NCBI GenBank assembly: GCA_014695345.1
Contig: JACJOC010000065.1
Span: 124,001 to 188,000, forward strand
Direction of reading: 5' to 3'
From: Cyanobacteria bacterium FACHB-471
GTDB taxonomy: Bacteria; Cyanobacteriota; Cyanobacteriia; Elainellales; Elainellaceae
Length of the DNA: 64,000 nucleotides
A program made the position numbers and the translations under genes. How positions within the stretch are numbered: the stretch's first letter is position 1; each line of letters opens with the position of its first letter. Under the pieces are notes generated by a model, which was given only the letters and a program-made list of their open reading frames with translations, searched no databases and was not told the DNA's origin. Positions 17,275 through 26,615 of this stretch are shown in pieces.

Positions 17275-18504
17275 ATGAGTGCAAGTAATGCTCAGCGCCC
17301 CTGGCAGGGACGGGGGCTATGGTTAGGAATTGCTGCATTAGTTTTGCTAGGAACAGGTTTTCTTGCCGTCAGGATGTTTCAGCAGTCTGCCCAGCAAGCC
17401 GCGATTGAGGAAACGGCTCCTGCTCCTCGTCAAGTGACAGTGGCAGCCTTGGGGCGGTTAGAGCCAGAAGGAGAAGTCGTTAACGTCAGCGGACCGCAGG
17501 GCGATCGCATTAGTGAGTTGCTAGTAGCAGAAGGCGACTACGTGCGTCAGGGTGAGATTTTGGCTTACCTAGAGAGCCATGAAGAACGGCTGGCAGAGCG
17601 TAACTACGCCGCCAGTCAGCTTGCTGAAGCTCAGACCCGTCTAGCTGCCGAAGCTCAATATGGCACTGCTCAGGTCGAAGAAGCCCGCACCCGTTTAGGG
17701 CAAATTGACCGCCCGCAATCACTAGAAATTGAGGCGCAGCAAGCAACAGTGCGCCAGCTAGAAGCAGAGCTAGACCTGGCAGAAACTGATCTGGAACGAT
17801 CTCGAAGCTTACGAGCAGAGGGAGCAATTTCTCAGCAGGAGTTAGACCAGCAATTTACCGAAGTTCGGCGATCGCAAGAAGAACTGAACAACGCCAGAGC
17901 TAGCCTGGTACGGTTAGAAACGGCTCGCACCCGCGATTTAGAAAATGCGCGGGCACAGGTACAGTCTACACAAGCCGAATCGACACGATCGCAAGCTCAA
18001 ATCGAAGTAGATTCAGCCGCGCGTAACCTGGAACTGGCAAATGCTAGCCTCGATCGCACAGTTATTCGCGCTCCCAGTGACGGAGAAGTTTTGCAGATCA
18101 TTACCCAGACCGGGGAAGCGATCGCCGAGACAGGCATTTTAGAGATGGGCGATACTCGCCAAATGTATGTGGTTGCTGAGGTGTATGAAACTGATGTGGG
18201 TTTGGTAGAGCTGGGGCAAAAGGCAACGATCACCAGCCGCAACGGAGCCTTTGACGAAACCCTAACGGGCACTGTTGAGCGAATTGGCACTCAAATTTTC
18301 AAAAACGATGTGCTGGATGATGACCCCGCTGCCAATGCTGATGCTCGTGTGGTTGAGGTGAAGATTCGCCTCGATCAGAGTGAACCCGTTGCCCGACTCA
18401 CGAACTTGCAAGTTGACGTGCGAATTGATGTGGATGCATCCAATGGCAACTCAGCCCCATCCGTTGCCCCTGTAACCCCAACCCCCTCTCCCACAGAAGA
18501 GTAA
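17275..18504 (+). CDS. devB: DevB-like membrane fusion protein (HlyD family)
   Basis: Periplasmic adaptor of a DevBCA-type ABC exporter, 409 aa. One membrane helix lies at about residues 13-31. A lipoyl-like half (ALGRLEPEGEVVNVSG) follows, then a long coiled-coil hairpin at about residues 100-245, the second lipoyl half 'RTVIRAPSDGEVLQI', and a beta-barrel region. DevB proteins link the inner-membrane pump to an outer-membrane TolC. It is the first gene of the operon, 12 bp before the first permease. Low-complexity Pro/Ser residues form the C-terminus. Confidence 0.9.
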   Translation: MSASNAQRPWQGRGLWLGIAALVLLGTGFLAVRMFQQSAQQAAIEETAPAPRQVTVAALGRLEPEGEVVNVSGPQGDRISELLVAEGDYVRQGEILAYLESHEERLAERNYAASQLAEAQTRLAAEAQYGTAQVEEARTRLGQIDRPQSLEIEAQQATVRQLEAELDLAETDLERSRSLRAEGAISQQELDQQFTEVRRSQEELNNARASLVRLETARTRDLENARAQVQSTQAESTRSQAQIEVDSAARNLELANASLDRTVIRAPSDGEVLQIITQTGEAIAETGILEMGDTRQMYVVAEVYETDVGLVELGQKATITSRNGAFDETLTGTVERIGTQIFKNDVLDDDPAANADARVVEVKIRLDQSEPVARLTNLQVDVRIDVDASNGNSAPSVAPVTPTPSPTEE

Positions 18505-18516
18505 CTTGCACTACCC

Positions 18517-19662
18517 ATGAGAACGCCTCTCGCCTGGTTAAACCTGCTGCATGAAAGGACTCGTCTGCTGGTGGCGATCGCTGGAGTCGCCTTTGCGGTA
18601 CTGCTGATTTTTATGAATCTGGGCTTTTTGGGAGCACTCTCACTCACGGCAACCCAAATTTATGACCAGATGAATGCAGAAATTTTTCTGCGATCGCCCC
18701 AAACGCTAGAGATTAGCACCACAGAACCATTCCCCATCGAGCGGCTGTATCAGGTAGCGGGTGTGGAAGGGGTTGATCAAGTGATGCCGGTGTATGTGGG
18801 CTACCAGCAGTGGCGCAACCCTGAAACGCGGCTGAGCCGTGCCATGTTTGTCTACGGCATCAATCCTCGCGATCCGGTGTTTCGCCTGCCAGAGTTGCAG
18901 ACTTCAGAGGCGATCGCTGCCCTTCAACGTCCCAATACCGTCCTGATTGATCAGCTTTCGCGGCCAGAATTTGGGCCGCAAACGATCGGACTGGAAACAG
19001 AATCCGACCGCAGGCGCGTAGAAATTGGCGGACAGTTTACTCTGGGAGGCGGTTTTGCCTCTGATGGCACGCTGATTGTGGGCGACCAAAACTTCTTGCG
19101 GCTCTTCACGCCCCGTACCTTAAACCGAATTGATATCGGTTTGATTAAGCTTCAGCCTGGAACGAATATAGAAGCCGTTGCTAAGACTTTGCGGGGAATG
19201 CTGCCGCAGGATGTGGAAGTGTTGACTCAAGAGGAAATTATTGGGCGCGATCGCGACTTTTGGATCGGCACCACTTCTACTGGCTTCATCTTTAGCATGG
19301 GGGTAGTGGTTTCCTTCATTGTCGGCACGGTGATCGTTTATCAGATTCTTTACACCGACATCTCTGAACACATGCCTGAATATGCCACGCTCAAGGCAAT
19401 GGGCTACCGCAGCCGTTACCTATTCCAAGTGGTGTTGCAAGAAGCAGTCATCTTGGCAGTGATGGGCTATGTTCCCGGTTTGATTCTCTCTTTAGGACTG
19501 TATGAACTCACCACTAACGCCACGAATGGGGGTTTGCCAATGGCAATGAACCTTGGACGACTGGTGTTTGTGTTACTCCTGACGGTGACGATGTGTGCGG
19601 TTTCAGGATTGATTTCTGTGCGTAAAGTGATTACGGCTGACCCAGCGGAGGTGTTTTCATGA
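18517..19662 (+). CDS. devC: DevC-like ABC exporter permease (first copy)
   Basis: A 381-aa FtsX/MacB-type permease: N-terminal helix at about 20-42, a large periplasmic domain (about 43-255), then three helices in the C-terminal third, with the conserved 'HMPEYATLKAMGYRSRYLF' coupling region. Family length and motifs match DevC. It starts RTPLAWLNLLHERTRL, nearly the same as the next gene, so the two are paralogues. Its stop overlaps the next start by 4 bp (ATGA). Confidence 0.9.
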   Translation: MRTPLAWLNLLHERTRLLVAIAGVAFAVLLIFMNLGFLGALSLTATQIYDQMNAEIFLRSPQTLEISTTEPFPIERLYQVAGVEGVDQVMPVYVGYQQWRNPETRLSRAMFVYGINPRDPVFRLPELQTSEAIAALQRPNTVLIDQLSRPEFGPQTIGLETESDRRRVEIGGQFTLGGGFASDGTLIVGDQNFLRLFTPRTLNRIDIGLIKLQPGTNIEAVAKTLRGMLPQDVEVLTQEEIIGRDRDFWIGTTSTGFIFSMGVVVSFIVGTVIVYQILYTDISEHMPEYATLKAMGYRSRYLFQVVLQEAVILAVMGYVPGLILSLGLYELTTNATNGGLPMAMNLGRLVFVLLLTVTMCAVSGLISVRKVITADPAEVFS

Positions 19663-20828
19663 GTCTTTTAAAGCGTACTCCGCTGGCATGGCTAAACCTG
19701 ACTCACGATCGCCGTCGATTACTCACTTCTCTGGGTGGAGTCGCCTTTGCGGTGTTACTCATGTTTATGTTTAACGGCTTCAAAAATGCCCTATATGACA
19801 GTCAGGTGCAGCTTTTACAGCTTTTGAATGCAGATATTATTATCACGAATACGCAAAAGTACAACATGTTTGTACCAGAGCCGTTTGCCCGTCGGCGGCT
19901 CTATCAGGCGCGAGCTTTTGAAGGGGTTGAGGATGCTTACCCGCTCTATATCAATACGGCAAACTGGAAGAACGCGGAGACGAAAGCTACCCGTCCGGTT
20001 CGGGTTTTAGCCTTTAATCCACAAGATCCGGTGTTGCGCTTACCTGAAGTGCAGACACAGCTTGCTAAACTGCAAGCGCCTGAAACGGTATTAATTGATT
20101 TGAAGTCCCGTCCAGAGTTAGGTCCAATTACCGCAGGTGTTGAAACGGAGTTGGGCGATCGCCATGTACGGGTAGTCGGCAACTACAGTCTGGGAACGGA
20201 CTTTGCTTCCGGCAACGGCAACCTGATCATGAGTGACCAAAACTATCTCCGATATTTTGCTCAGGTTGACCCAGAAGATGAGGAACGTGACCTCAGTACA
20301 GTAGATGTTGGGCTGGTCAAAATTGCCGAAAATGCAGACCCCGAGAGAATTGCAGCAATCCTCAGTGAGAACTTGCCCAAAGATGTAAAAGTGATTACCC
20401 AAGAAGGGTTTGTACAGCAGGAACTCACTTATTGGCAAGAAAACACCAACATTGGCTTTGTGTTTAGCCTGTTAACTACAATGGCGTTTATCGTTGGCAT
20501 TATTCTGGTTTACCAGATTCTCTACACTGATGTATCTGACCATTGGGCAGAATACGCCACACTCAAAGCAATGGGCTACCGAAACTTTTTTTTACTCGGT
20601 GTAGTTTTGCAGGAAGCTACGATTCTTTCGATTCTGGGCTTTATTCCAGGCTTTTGCATTAGTGTGTTGCTCTACAACGCGACTGCTAATGCAACCGGAC
20701 TGTTGATGCAAATGACGACTGATCGCGCTCTTTCAACCCTGGTGGCGACATTTATCATGTGCTTGATCTCAGGGGCGATCGCCGTTCGCAAGGTTCAAGC
20801 TACTGACCCAGCGGAGGTGTTTGGATAA
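19659..20828 (+). CDS. devC: DevC-like ABC exporter permease (second copy)
   Basis: A 389-aa paralogue of the preceding permease (KRTPLAWLNLTHDRRRLLTS at the start, 'HWAEYATLKAMGYRNFFLL' in the same coupling position, both ending near 'VRKV..TDPAEVF'). Same topology: one N-terminal helix, a periplasmic domain, three C-terminal helices. Canonical devBCA clusters have a single DevC; two in tandem suggest a heterodimeric pump. The stop overlaps the DevA ATG by 1 bp, so expression is tightly coupled. Confidence 0.9.
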   Translation: MSLLKRTPLAWLNLTHDRRRLLTSLGGVAFAVLLMFMFNGFKNALYDSQVQLLQLLNADIIITNTQKYNMFVPEPFARRRLYQARAFEGVEDAYPLYINTANWKNAETKATRPVRVLAFNPQDPVLRLPEVQTQLAKLQAPETVLIDLKSRPELGPITAGVETELGDRHVRVVGNYSLGTDFASGNGNLIMSDQNYLRYFAQVDPEDEERDLSTVDVGLVKIAENADPERIAAILSENLPKDVKVITQEGFVQQELTYWQENTNIGFVFSLLTTMAFIVGIILVYQILYTDVSDHWAEYATLKAMGYRNFFLLGVVLQEATILSILGFIPGFCISVLLYNATANATGLLMQMTTDRALSTLVATFIMCLISGAIAVRKVQATDPAEVFG

Positions 20829-21622
20829 TGGAAGCCAATGGCGCAAAACCAGTCACGCAGAATGGAAGTGTTGCGATCGCCGATAATCCCGATCTAGCGG
20901 TACAAATCCGTCATCTCAACTACTACTTTGGTCAGGGGGAACTTCGCAAACAGGCTTTGTTTGACATCAGCCTCGATTTTCCGCGTGGGCAAATCGCAAT
21001 CATTACCGGACCTTCCGGTTCTGGTAAAACAACTTTCTTGAGTCTAATTGGGGCACTGCGGACGCTACACGAAGGGAGCCTCAAAGTCATGGGACGCGAA
21101 CTTGTTGGCATGAACAATAGCCAACTGGTAGGGGTGCGGCGTGGCATCGGCTTTATCTTTCAAGCCCACAACCTGTTTGAATCACTCACCGCCTGCCAGA
21201 ACGTCGAAATGGCCGTTGAGCTAACGGGTAGTGGCTCCAAGCGGGCACAGGCGATCGCCGTTTTGGAACAGCTTGGTTTAGGGCAACGAGTCGACTACAA
21301 ACCCAATTCTCTCTCTGGTGGTCAAAAACAGCGGGTGGCGATCGCCCGTGCCTTGGTCAACCAACCCCAACTCATTCTCGCGGATGAACCGACTGCTGCC
21401 CTTGATAAACAGTCTGGGCGCGATGTCGTCAACCTGATGCAACAGCTAGCCCGCGAACAGAAATGCACCATTCTTATGGTGACGCACGACAACCGCATTC
21501 TCGATGTTGCCGATCGCATCATCAACCTGGTAGACGGTCGGCTTGAGTCAGATACCAGCATGACTGAGTTCGTCACTACCCATGATCCTAAGAACCTTGA
21601 TCCTCGCATGTTCATGCTTTGA
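20828..21622 (+). CDS. devA: DevA-like ABC exporter ATP-binding protein
   Basis: The 264-aa ATPase powers the exporter. It has Walker A GPSGSGKTT near residue 60, signature LSGGQKQR near 160, Walker B LILADEPTAALD near 180 and a switch His in 'MVTHDNRI'. It is the MacB/LolD type that works with FtsX-like permeases. DevBCA of Anabaena exports heterocyst glycolipids; relatives in non-heterocystous strains handle other lipids or stress compounds, so the substrate is open. Last gene of the operon, followed by a long-looped hairpin. Confidence 0.92.
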   Translation: MEANGAKPVTQNGSVAIADNPDLAVQIRHLNYYFGQGELRKQALFDISLDFPRGQIAIITGPSGSGKTTFLSLIGALRTLHEGSLKVMGRELVGMNNSQLVGVRRGIGFIFQAHNLFESLTACQNVEMAVELTGSGSKRAQAIAVLEQLGLGQRVDYKPNSLSGGQKQRVAIARALVNQPQLILADEPTAALDKQSGRDVVNLMQQLAREQKCTILMVTHDNRILDVADRIINLVDGRLESDTSMTEFVTTHDPKNLDPRMFML

Positions 21623-21647
21623 GGATGGGCAAGAGGAATAAGCTGCC

Positions 21648-21713
21648 GTAGGGGTGGGTTTTGGCATTTAATCTCCGCTTCATTCAGGTTTTGTCTGCTA
21701 AACCCACCCCTAC
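21648..21713 (+). terminator. Hairpin after the exporter operon
   Basis: A 14-bp perfect stem (21648-21661 with 21700-21713) with a 38-nt loop lies between the convergent devA-like gene and the 93-aa gene. The arm gtaggggtgggttt resembles dispersed cyanobacterial repeats. Confidence 0.5.
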
Positions 21714-21721
21714 CGTGTTGC

Positions 21722-22003
21722 TTACGCATCCAGATCTGTGAGATCAACTTGACGATTTCCTCGGTTTGGGTAGGTGCGTTCTGGCAGCAGTCCCCAAGCG
21801 GCGGCATCAGCAGCCCAGTTGCGAAAGATTTTTTGGCGAGCAAAGCACTGGGCAAAGTGCCAGTTGTAAGCCTGCTTTAGAGACGATGACCAGTCGGACG
21901 TGCGATCAGTGGATTGAAGCGATCGCACTTCTGCCTCCAGTGCCGCTGCGTGCCGCTGCATAATTTCCTCTAGCTGATAGAAATGATCTTGAGGAACCGT
22001 CAA
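21722..22003 (-). CDS. Small conserved-looking hypothetical protein
   Basis: A 93-aa soluble, helical protein (MTVPQDHFYQLEEIMQRHAA) with several Trp residues ('YNWHFAQCFARQKIFRNWA'). No domain is recognised. It is convergent with the exporter operon and has its own upstream region, so it is likely independent of it. The composition looks like a real gene rather than an antisense shadow. Confidence 0.6.
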   Translation of the reverse strand: MTVPQDHFYQLEEIMQRHAAALEAEVRSLQSTDRTSDWSSSLKQAYNWHFAQCFARQKIFRNWAADAAAWGLLPERTYPNRGNRQVDLTDLDA

Positions 22004-22370
22004 TTTTTCAAACCTCCAGGTACAAGGGACTAAATCGGCTAAAATCCTTTAGGAGTTGCTGCAAAAGTTGATAGATTGCGGATTGTAGCTGTTTAAAACT
22101 ATTAATTGAATCCCATAACTAGAATTTGGACGAGCAGAATTCACAAATCAGAGATATCATCACTTCAAATCTGGTATGAAAACCATTACAGACAAGAATT
22201 GCATCGAGCAATTGCTCCCGCTTCTATATAAAGCTTCATATTTTGGAACCTTGAAGAAAATGGGTGTAAAAGGTTTTAGCAAAGTGGCAAAATAGCTGGG
22301 CAAAGCGATAGCAGGGTTTGTAAGATTTACCCAACGCGGTTTTTGGTCAATACGCTAGAGGTTGCAACTG
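22004..22370. other. Divergent intergenic region
   Basis: An AT-rich 367-bp region between divergent genes. It contains a small hairpin (AATTGC at 22197 with GCAATT at 22208) and should hold both promoters. I see no gene or recognised motif. Confidence 0.35.
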
Positions 22371-24245
22371 ATGGGGCGGCTGGACAATCTACCCGAAAAT
22401 TCTGGCGCGGCTGATCCGAATGCAGCGCAGGACATCCTGAACACGGTGACACAAGATTTGCGTCAGCTTCAGCAGGAGTTAGTTTCTCAATTGCATCAGG
22501 ACGTGCAGCGGCTTCAGGCTGAAAAAGCGCGGCTCCAGGGCGACATCGACAACTTGCAATCTCAACAGCAAGTGGCCCTATCGCAGCAGCAGCGTGCTCA
22601 ACAGCAGCTTTGGGCCAAGCAACTGGCGCAAGCACTAGCCCAACACCTCCAGGGGGCACTGGTGCAGCGAATGGAGCAAACCAACTTACCCCAGCGCGTT
22701 GGGACAAATTTGCCTGCCGCTCCAGCCGCCAATAGTCATCATGAAAATGCTTATCGGCTGTTGGCTTCTCTAGACGCAACGCTAAACCGTACCCTGACCT
22801 CATTGCGGCAAGACCTGACGAGCTATCAAAGCTCTCTATCCCAGCAAATTAGCCGGATGCACAATCTGGAGCAGCAGGGAGAAGCAATTTTAGAAGCGCT
22901 GGTCAGTCGGCTCAGTCAGCAGCTTCAGGCAGAAATTATCAGGGAACAAACGGGAGGATTTCAACCGCCGACTGGAGGAGCGGGAACAAACGGAGACCAT
23001 AGACCCCCTTCCGGTGAGCAGCTTGTTCAAGGAAATGGGACTCAAGGAAATGGGACTCAAGGAAATGGGAATAGTGCACCGGGCTATCCTCGTGCCAATC
23101 TGCGTTCTTCCCATGAAGTCATGCAGTCTCCTCGGCAGCGCCCACCGTCAGTGTTGCCAGTTGCGCCATCAACTGCACCTGATCCGGCGGTTGCCCCGAT
23201 GCGTCTGACGAGTCCGATGGGTCTGTCTCAGTTCCAAATTGGGCTGGCGTTGATTTTGCTCTCGACGATCGCCCTTTCCCTCCACAATGTCGTCGTTGGT
23301 GTAATCGGCAATCCAACTAGCGTACTGGGAAGCTTTGAGCTTGGCGGATTTCTAAAACTAGGCTTGGGCAATGCACTGCTGATTTTGCTGTTGCGGATGA
23401 TGATCGTTGTGCCACTGATGATCTGGATGGCGCAGAGGCTCTATCCGTCGGTGTGGCAGGACATTAAGAATTTTCTAACCTCTAACGATCGCCGCTTGCT
23501 AATGACGGTGATTGGCAGTGGTGGCTGTTTGTTTTTGTCGCAAGTGCTGATCTATATTGCGATCGCCGAAATTGGTCCTGGTGTTGCCGTGACAATCCTA
23601 TTCATGTATCCGCTGATCACGGTGCCGCTAGCCTGGTTGTTCTTTGGCGATCGCCCTACCCTGTTGCGATGGGTCGTGATGCTGGTCATCTCTATCGGCA
23701 TTGTTCTGGCTGCGCTACCCCGAATTACTCAAACCAGTAGCGTGTCTGGAGCAGGAGTGGCGATCGCTGTTGGGTCAGGGATTGCCTTCGCCTGCTACCT
23801 GATTTCCATGCAGATTTGCTTTAGAAAGCTGCATCCTGTGCCTGTCAGCCTGGCCCAATTTTTGACCATTGGCTTTCTAGCAGCCGTCAGTCTGATTTTT
23901 CTGCCCGCTCTACCGTTGCCCGATCGCTGGTCTGCCCAAGTGAGCATCGACCAACCGTTGGGCTTTGCCATTGGCGGCATTTTTCTGGGTGTTTTAACTC
24001 TGGTTGGCTATCTTTCAAACAACTTTGGGGTGCGGTTTTTGGGAGCAGCCCGCACTTCGATTATTGCCTCAACAGGTCCAGTGCTGACTGCGCTTCTGGC
24101 TTTTCTGCTTACCCCTGGACCCTTCACCCAACTTCAAGTCGTGCAATGGCTAGGAATTATCGTGGTGACCTTTGGGGTGATTGCACTGAGTTTTGAGAGA
24201 ATGTCTACGGCTCAAGCCAAATCTGTAAGACCTGTCAAAGGCTAG
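22371..24245 (+). CDS. EamA/DMT transporter with N-terminal coiled-coil extension
   Basis: This 624-aa protein is twice the size of a normal EamA carrier (about 300 aa). Residues about 20-215 are a Gln-rich coiled coil (LQQELVSQLHQDVQRLQAEK). Residues about 216-285 are a flexible Gly/Asn/Pro linker with three 15-bp DNA repeats encoding GNGTQ. Residues about 287-615 carry about ten membrane helices of two EamA repeats, with 'MYPLITVPLAWLFFGDRP' as a typical motif. A TTG three codons earlier is possible; 'agagg' favours this ATG. Substrate unknown. Confidence 0.82.
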   Translation: MGRLDNLPENSGAADPNAAQDILNTVTQDLRQLQQELVSQLHQDVQRLQAEKARLQGDIDNLQSQQQVALSQQQRAQQQLWAKQLAQALAQHLQGALVQRMEQTNLPQRVGTNLPAAPAANSHHENAYRLLASLDATLNRTLTSLRQDLTSYQSSLSQQISRMHNLEQQGEAILEALVSRLSQQLQAEIIREQTGGFQPPTGGAGTNGDHRPPSGEQLVQGNGTQGNGTQGNGNSAPGYPRANLRSSHEVMQSPRQRPPSVLPVAPSTAPDPAVAPMRLTSPMGLSQFQIGLALILLSTIALSLHNVVVGVIGNPTSVLGSFELGGFLKLGLGNALLILLLRMMIVVPLMIWMAQRLYPSVWQDIKNFLTSNDRRLLMTVIGSGGCLFLSQVLIYIAIAEIGPGVAVTILFMYPLITVPLAWLFFGDRPTLLRWVVMLVISIGIVLAALPRITQTSSVSGAGVAIAVGSGIAFACYLISMQICFRKLHPVPVSLAQFLTIGFLAAVSLIFLPALPLPDRWSAQVSIDQPLGFAIGGIFLGVLTLVGYLSNNFGVRFLGAARTSIIASTGPVLTALLAFLLTPGPFTQLQVVQWLGIIVVTFGVIALSFERMSTAQAKSVRPVKG

Positions 24246-24287
24246 ATTGCTGCAAATTAGGCGAAACCTGACCTCATTCGCACCTCA

Positions 24288-24578
24288 ATGAATTTTTCTC
24301 CTGACTTCAATTCAGCCCCTTTACCTACAGCCGATACGCTCATGTTTTGGGGCTTCATTATCGGTAGCGGTATTCTGGTTGCTCAAATTTCTACAAAGCT
24401 GAGTGAACGGTTCTTTCAAGACGAAGACGAAGAGCTTGAGGATGTTACCGAAGCAGATGAGATAGGTGAAGCAGAGCAGCAAGCGGACCAGGAAAGTGAG
24501 AACGAAGAAGATGAGAATGAAGAAGAGACCCCTCAAATTGAAAGTGTTGGGGAAGATGGACTAGACAAGGATGCCTAG
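24288..24578 (+). CDS. Small membrane protein with acidic tail
   Basis: A 96-aa protein with one hydrophobic helix at about residues 16-38 (TLMFWGFIIGSGILVAQI) and a strongly acidic C-terminal half made of Glu, Asp and Gln. Such tails often bind cations or basic partners. It lies 42 bp after the EamA gene on the same strand, so co-transcription is likely. No family recognised. Confidence 0.55.
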   Translation: MNFSPDFNSAPLPTADTLMFWGFIIGSGILVAQISTKLSERFFQDEDEELEDVTEADEIGEAEQQADQESENEEDENEEETPQIESVGEDGLDKDA

Positions 24579-24825
24579 TGCTCGACCGCTTCTGTAAAGT
24601 TGTGCTGCGATCGCCTTGCAGATTTCCAATAATCGAAGGGGGCGTCAGTGTCATCCCGAATTCCACCGAGTTGAAGTGCTAAATTTAGCAAACAAATCCG
24701 GAGAATTACAGCGCGAAGTCGTAGCCTCTGTTAGATCAAATAGATGCGGCTGATGGGATTGGTGCAAACTACCGCAAATGTCAATCATCCTCAGTCCGAA
24801 CGTTCTTACTGTTAGAGGAACACCC

Positions 24826-26451
24826 ATGACTTCATTCAATGATAAGTTGTCTGCTTTTGAACCGCCTATCACACCTGGGACTCCTGCCCCACCACCCCAG
24901 ACTGGTTCATCTGCTGATAACCCCTCAGCGCCAGCATCGCCCGATTCGGAAGTGGCTGCCCCCCACACCACTGCTTCAGTGCCGTTACGATCTGCAGCAG
25001 AGATTAACCTACAGAAGTTTAACCAACTGGTTGGCGATTGGGCTGGAAAACCCGTCGATGATTTGAAGCGGCTGTTCACCAAGCAGGTCATCTTGGATGA
25101 TCAAACAACCGTCAACTCTGAAACGATTAAAGTGCCTGGATTCATCGGCATTACAGATGATTTACAAGTACAAAATGCCAATGGACAAACCGTCTCCGGG
25201 CATGAAGATATTGCCAAGTTCTTAGATCGAGATGGGCTGTACATCTGCACCTACCAGTGGCATAAAGAACGGTATGGTGTGCCGCTAGATTTGCGTCAGC
25301 CCTTAGCCCAAGACATTTTTACCGAAGCGTTCATCAAGAATGAGGGACACCACTCTGGTGCAGTGGTACCTGCTCAGCGCAAAGACTCAAGCGGCAACTT
25401 GACCAAGTCCTACGCGACGTACAATGAGCCGGACAGCTATCACGGTGGGCTATACGGCAGCGATGGCTATGTTGCGGTGGCTCAGCGGCTAGTGTTTCCT
25501 GAATTTGTCACACCCAAACAGGCACGCGGTTACACGGATTCGATCGTTTGCTGGATGGGGCTGTTAAATCCCTTTACCCAGTTTCCTAGCAATTACAATG
25601 GCGGTGACCCGACTCGTGTTTCTAATCGGGCAGCACTGACTGAAATTTTAAAGAATGGTCTGCTGGCAGCGTTGGGAGATCCAGGGGCGATCGCCTTCTT
25701 CAAAAATCCTGCCAATCTGACCTATTGCGCTGAGTTCATATTTGTCAACCTGAACACGCCCGTTTATCCCTTCAACAAGCGCGGTTTGGCAAAACTGTTG
25801 AATGGAGACGAAGCAAAAGCAGCCAAGATCCTAGAACTGCGCGATCAGCACAATAGAGGACAGTCAACCGTTCTAAGTCGTCAAACGGGCAACCCAGAAT
25901 TCAAGAAGTTCCACATTCAAATGCCCGTTGTGCCAGAAGATCTGCTGCCTCTAGATGAACTGCTGGCAGCAAATGGGCAAAACGTTAAGCCAGACACGAT
26001 TCCCGTGCCGCCTTTCAAAGTGTCGCAACTGATTCGCCGTGCTTTCCGCGTATTGCTCAAGCCCGAAGAGGTCAACAACGACCGGAAGCTGGCCGAAGCA
26101 CGGGCAAAACTGTTTAAATCAATGGAGCCAGCCATCATTCAGCAGCTTGGGTTGGAAAACCTGCCGCCCAGCGCGCCTGAGTTGGTCGCAGTGCACCAGT
26201 TTCTTGACATCGTGGTGCAAACTCTGTCTCAGCCAGCCTCTAACCGTGAGGAATTTGACCAGCAAATCAACGGGCTGTTGGCTAAAGCGGATGAGATGTT
26301 GGTGGGAGCGGGCGATCGCGCCTACTTCGTGCCCCCTCGCATCTACGTTGATTTGGGTCAACGGGATGGCGATCAAACCATGCCCAAGGGCTGGGGCTTC
26401 CGTTTGGAGACAGTCGGTGCTTTGGTTGCTAGAGGTGTAATTAAGGGTTGA
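24826..26451 (+). CDS. Large hypothetical protein with a conserved-looking Cys motif
   Basis: A 541-aa protein with no signal peptide or membrane helix. Residues about 10-65 are a Pro/Ser/Ala-rich linker; the rest is globular. The phrase LTYCAEFIFVNLNTPVYPFN around Cys301 and upstream His residues in 'KNEGHHSGAVVPAQRK' recall papain-like peptidase sites, but this is only suggestive. 'AGAGGA' at 24814 with 6-nt spacing sets this ATG; an in-frame ATG 16 codons earlier lacks such a site. I do not recognise the family. Confidence 0.7.
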   Translation: MTSFNDKLSAFEPPITPGTPAPPPQTGSSADNPSAPASPDSEVAAPHTTASVPLRSAAEINLQKFNQLVGDWAGKPVDDLKRLFTKQVILDDQTTVNSETIKVPGFIGITDDLQVQNANGQTVSGHEDIAKFLDRDGLYICTYQWHKERYGVPLDLRQPLAQDIFTEAFIKNEGHHSGAVVPAQRKDSSGNLTKSYATYNEPDSYHGGLYGSDGYVAVAQRLVFPEFVTPKQARGYTDSIVCWMGLLNPFTQFPSNYNGGDPTRVSNRAALTEILKNGLLAALGDPGAIAFFKNPANLTYCAEFIFVNLNTPVYPFNKRGLAKLLNGDEAKAAKILELRDQHNRGQSTVLSRQTGNPEFKKFHIQMPVVPEDLLPLDELLAANGQNVKPDTIPVPPFKVSQLIRRAFRVLLKPEEVNNDRKLAEARAKLFKSMEPAIIQQLGLENLPPSAPELVAVHQFLDIVVQTLSQPASNREEFDQQINGLLAKADEMLVGAGDRAYFVPPRIYVDLGQRDGDQTMPKGWGFRLETVGALVARGVIKG

Positions 26452-26500
26452 TTCTGATCCGTTGAGGACTGCCGAGATCTGCAAGTTCTTATAACTTCCT

Positions 26501-26541
26501 GCATGAATCGTTGCGCGGCTCCGCCGCGCAACGATTCATGC
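26501..26541 (+). terminator. Strong terminator with 18-bp stem
   Basis: A perfect 18-bp stem (26501-26518 with 26524-26541) and a 5-nt loop, followed by TTTT. A second, overlapping inverted repeat pairs 26497-26509 with 26553-26565, so the structure is nested. It lies 50 bp after the 541-aa gene. Confidence 0.75.
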
Positions 26542-26615
26542 TTTTAAAACAGGATTCATGCAGGAAGTCTTCTAAGAAGTTGAGGACCTTGACCTGGTCA
26601 GTTTTGGAGCAGGCG

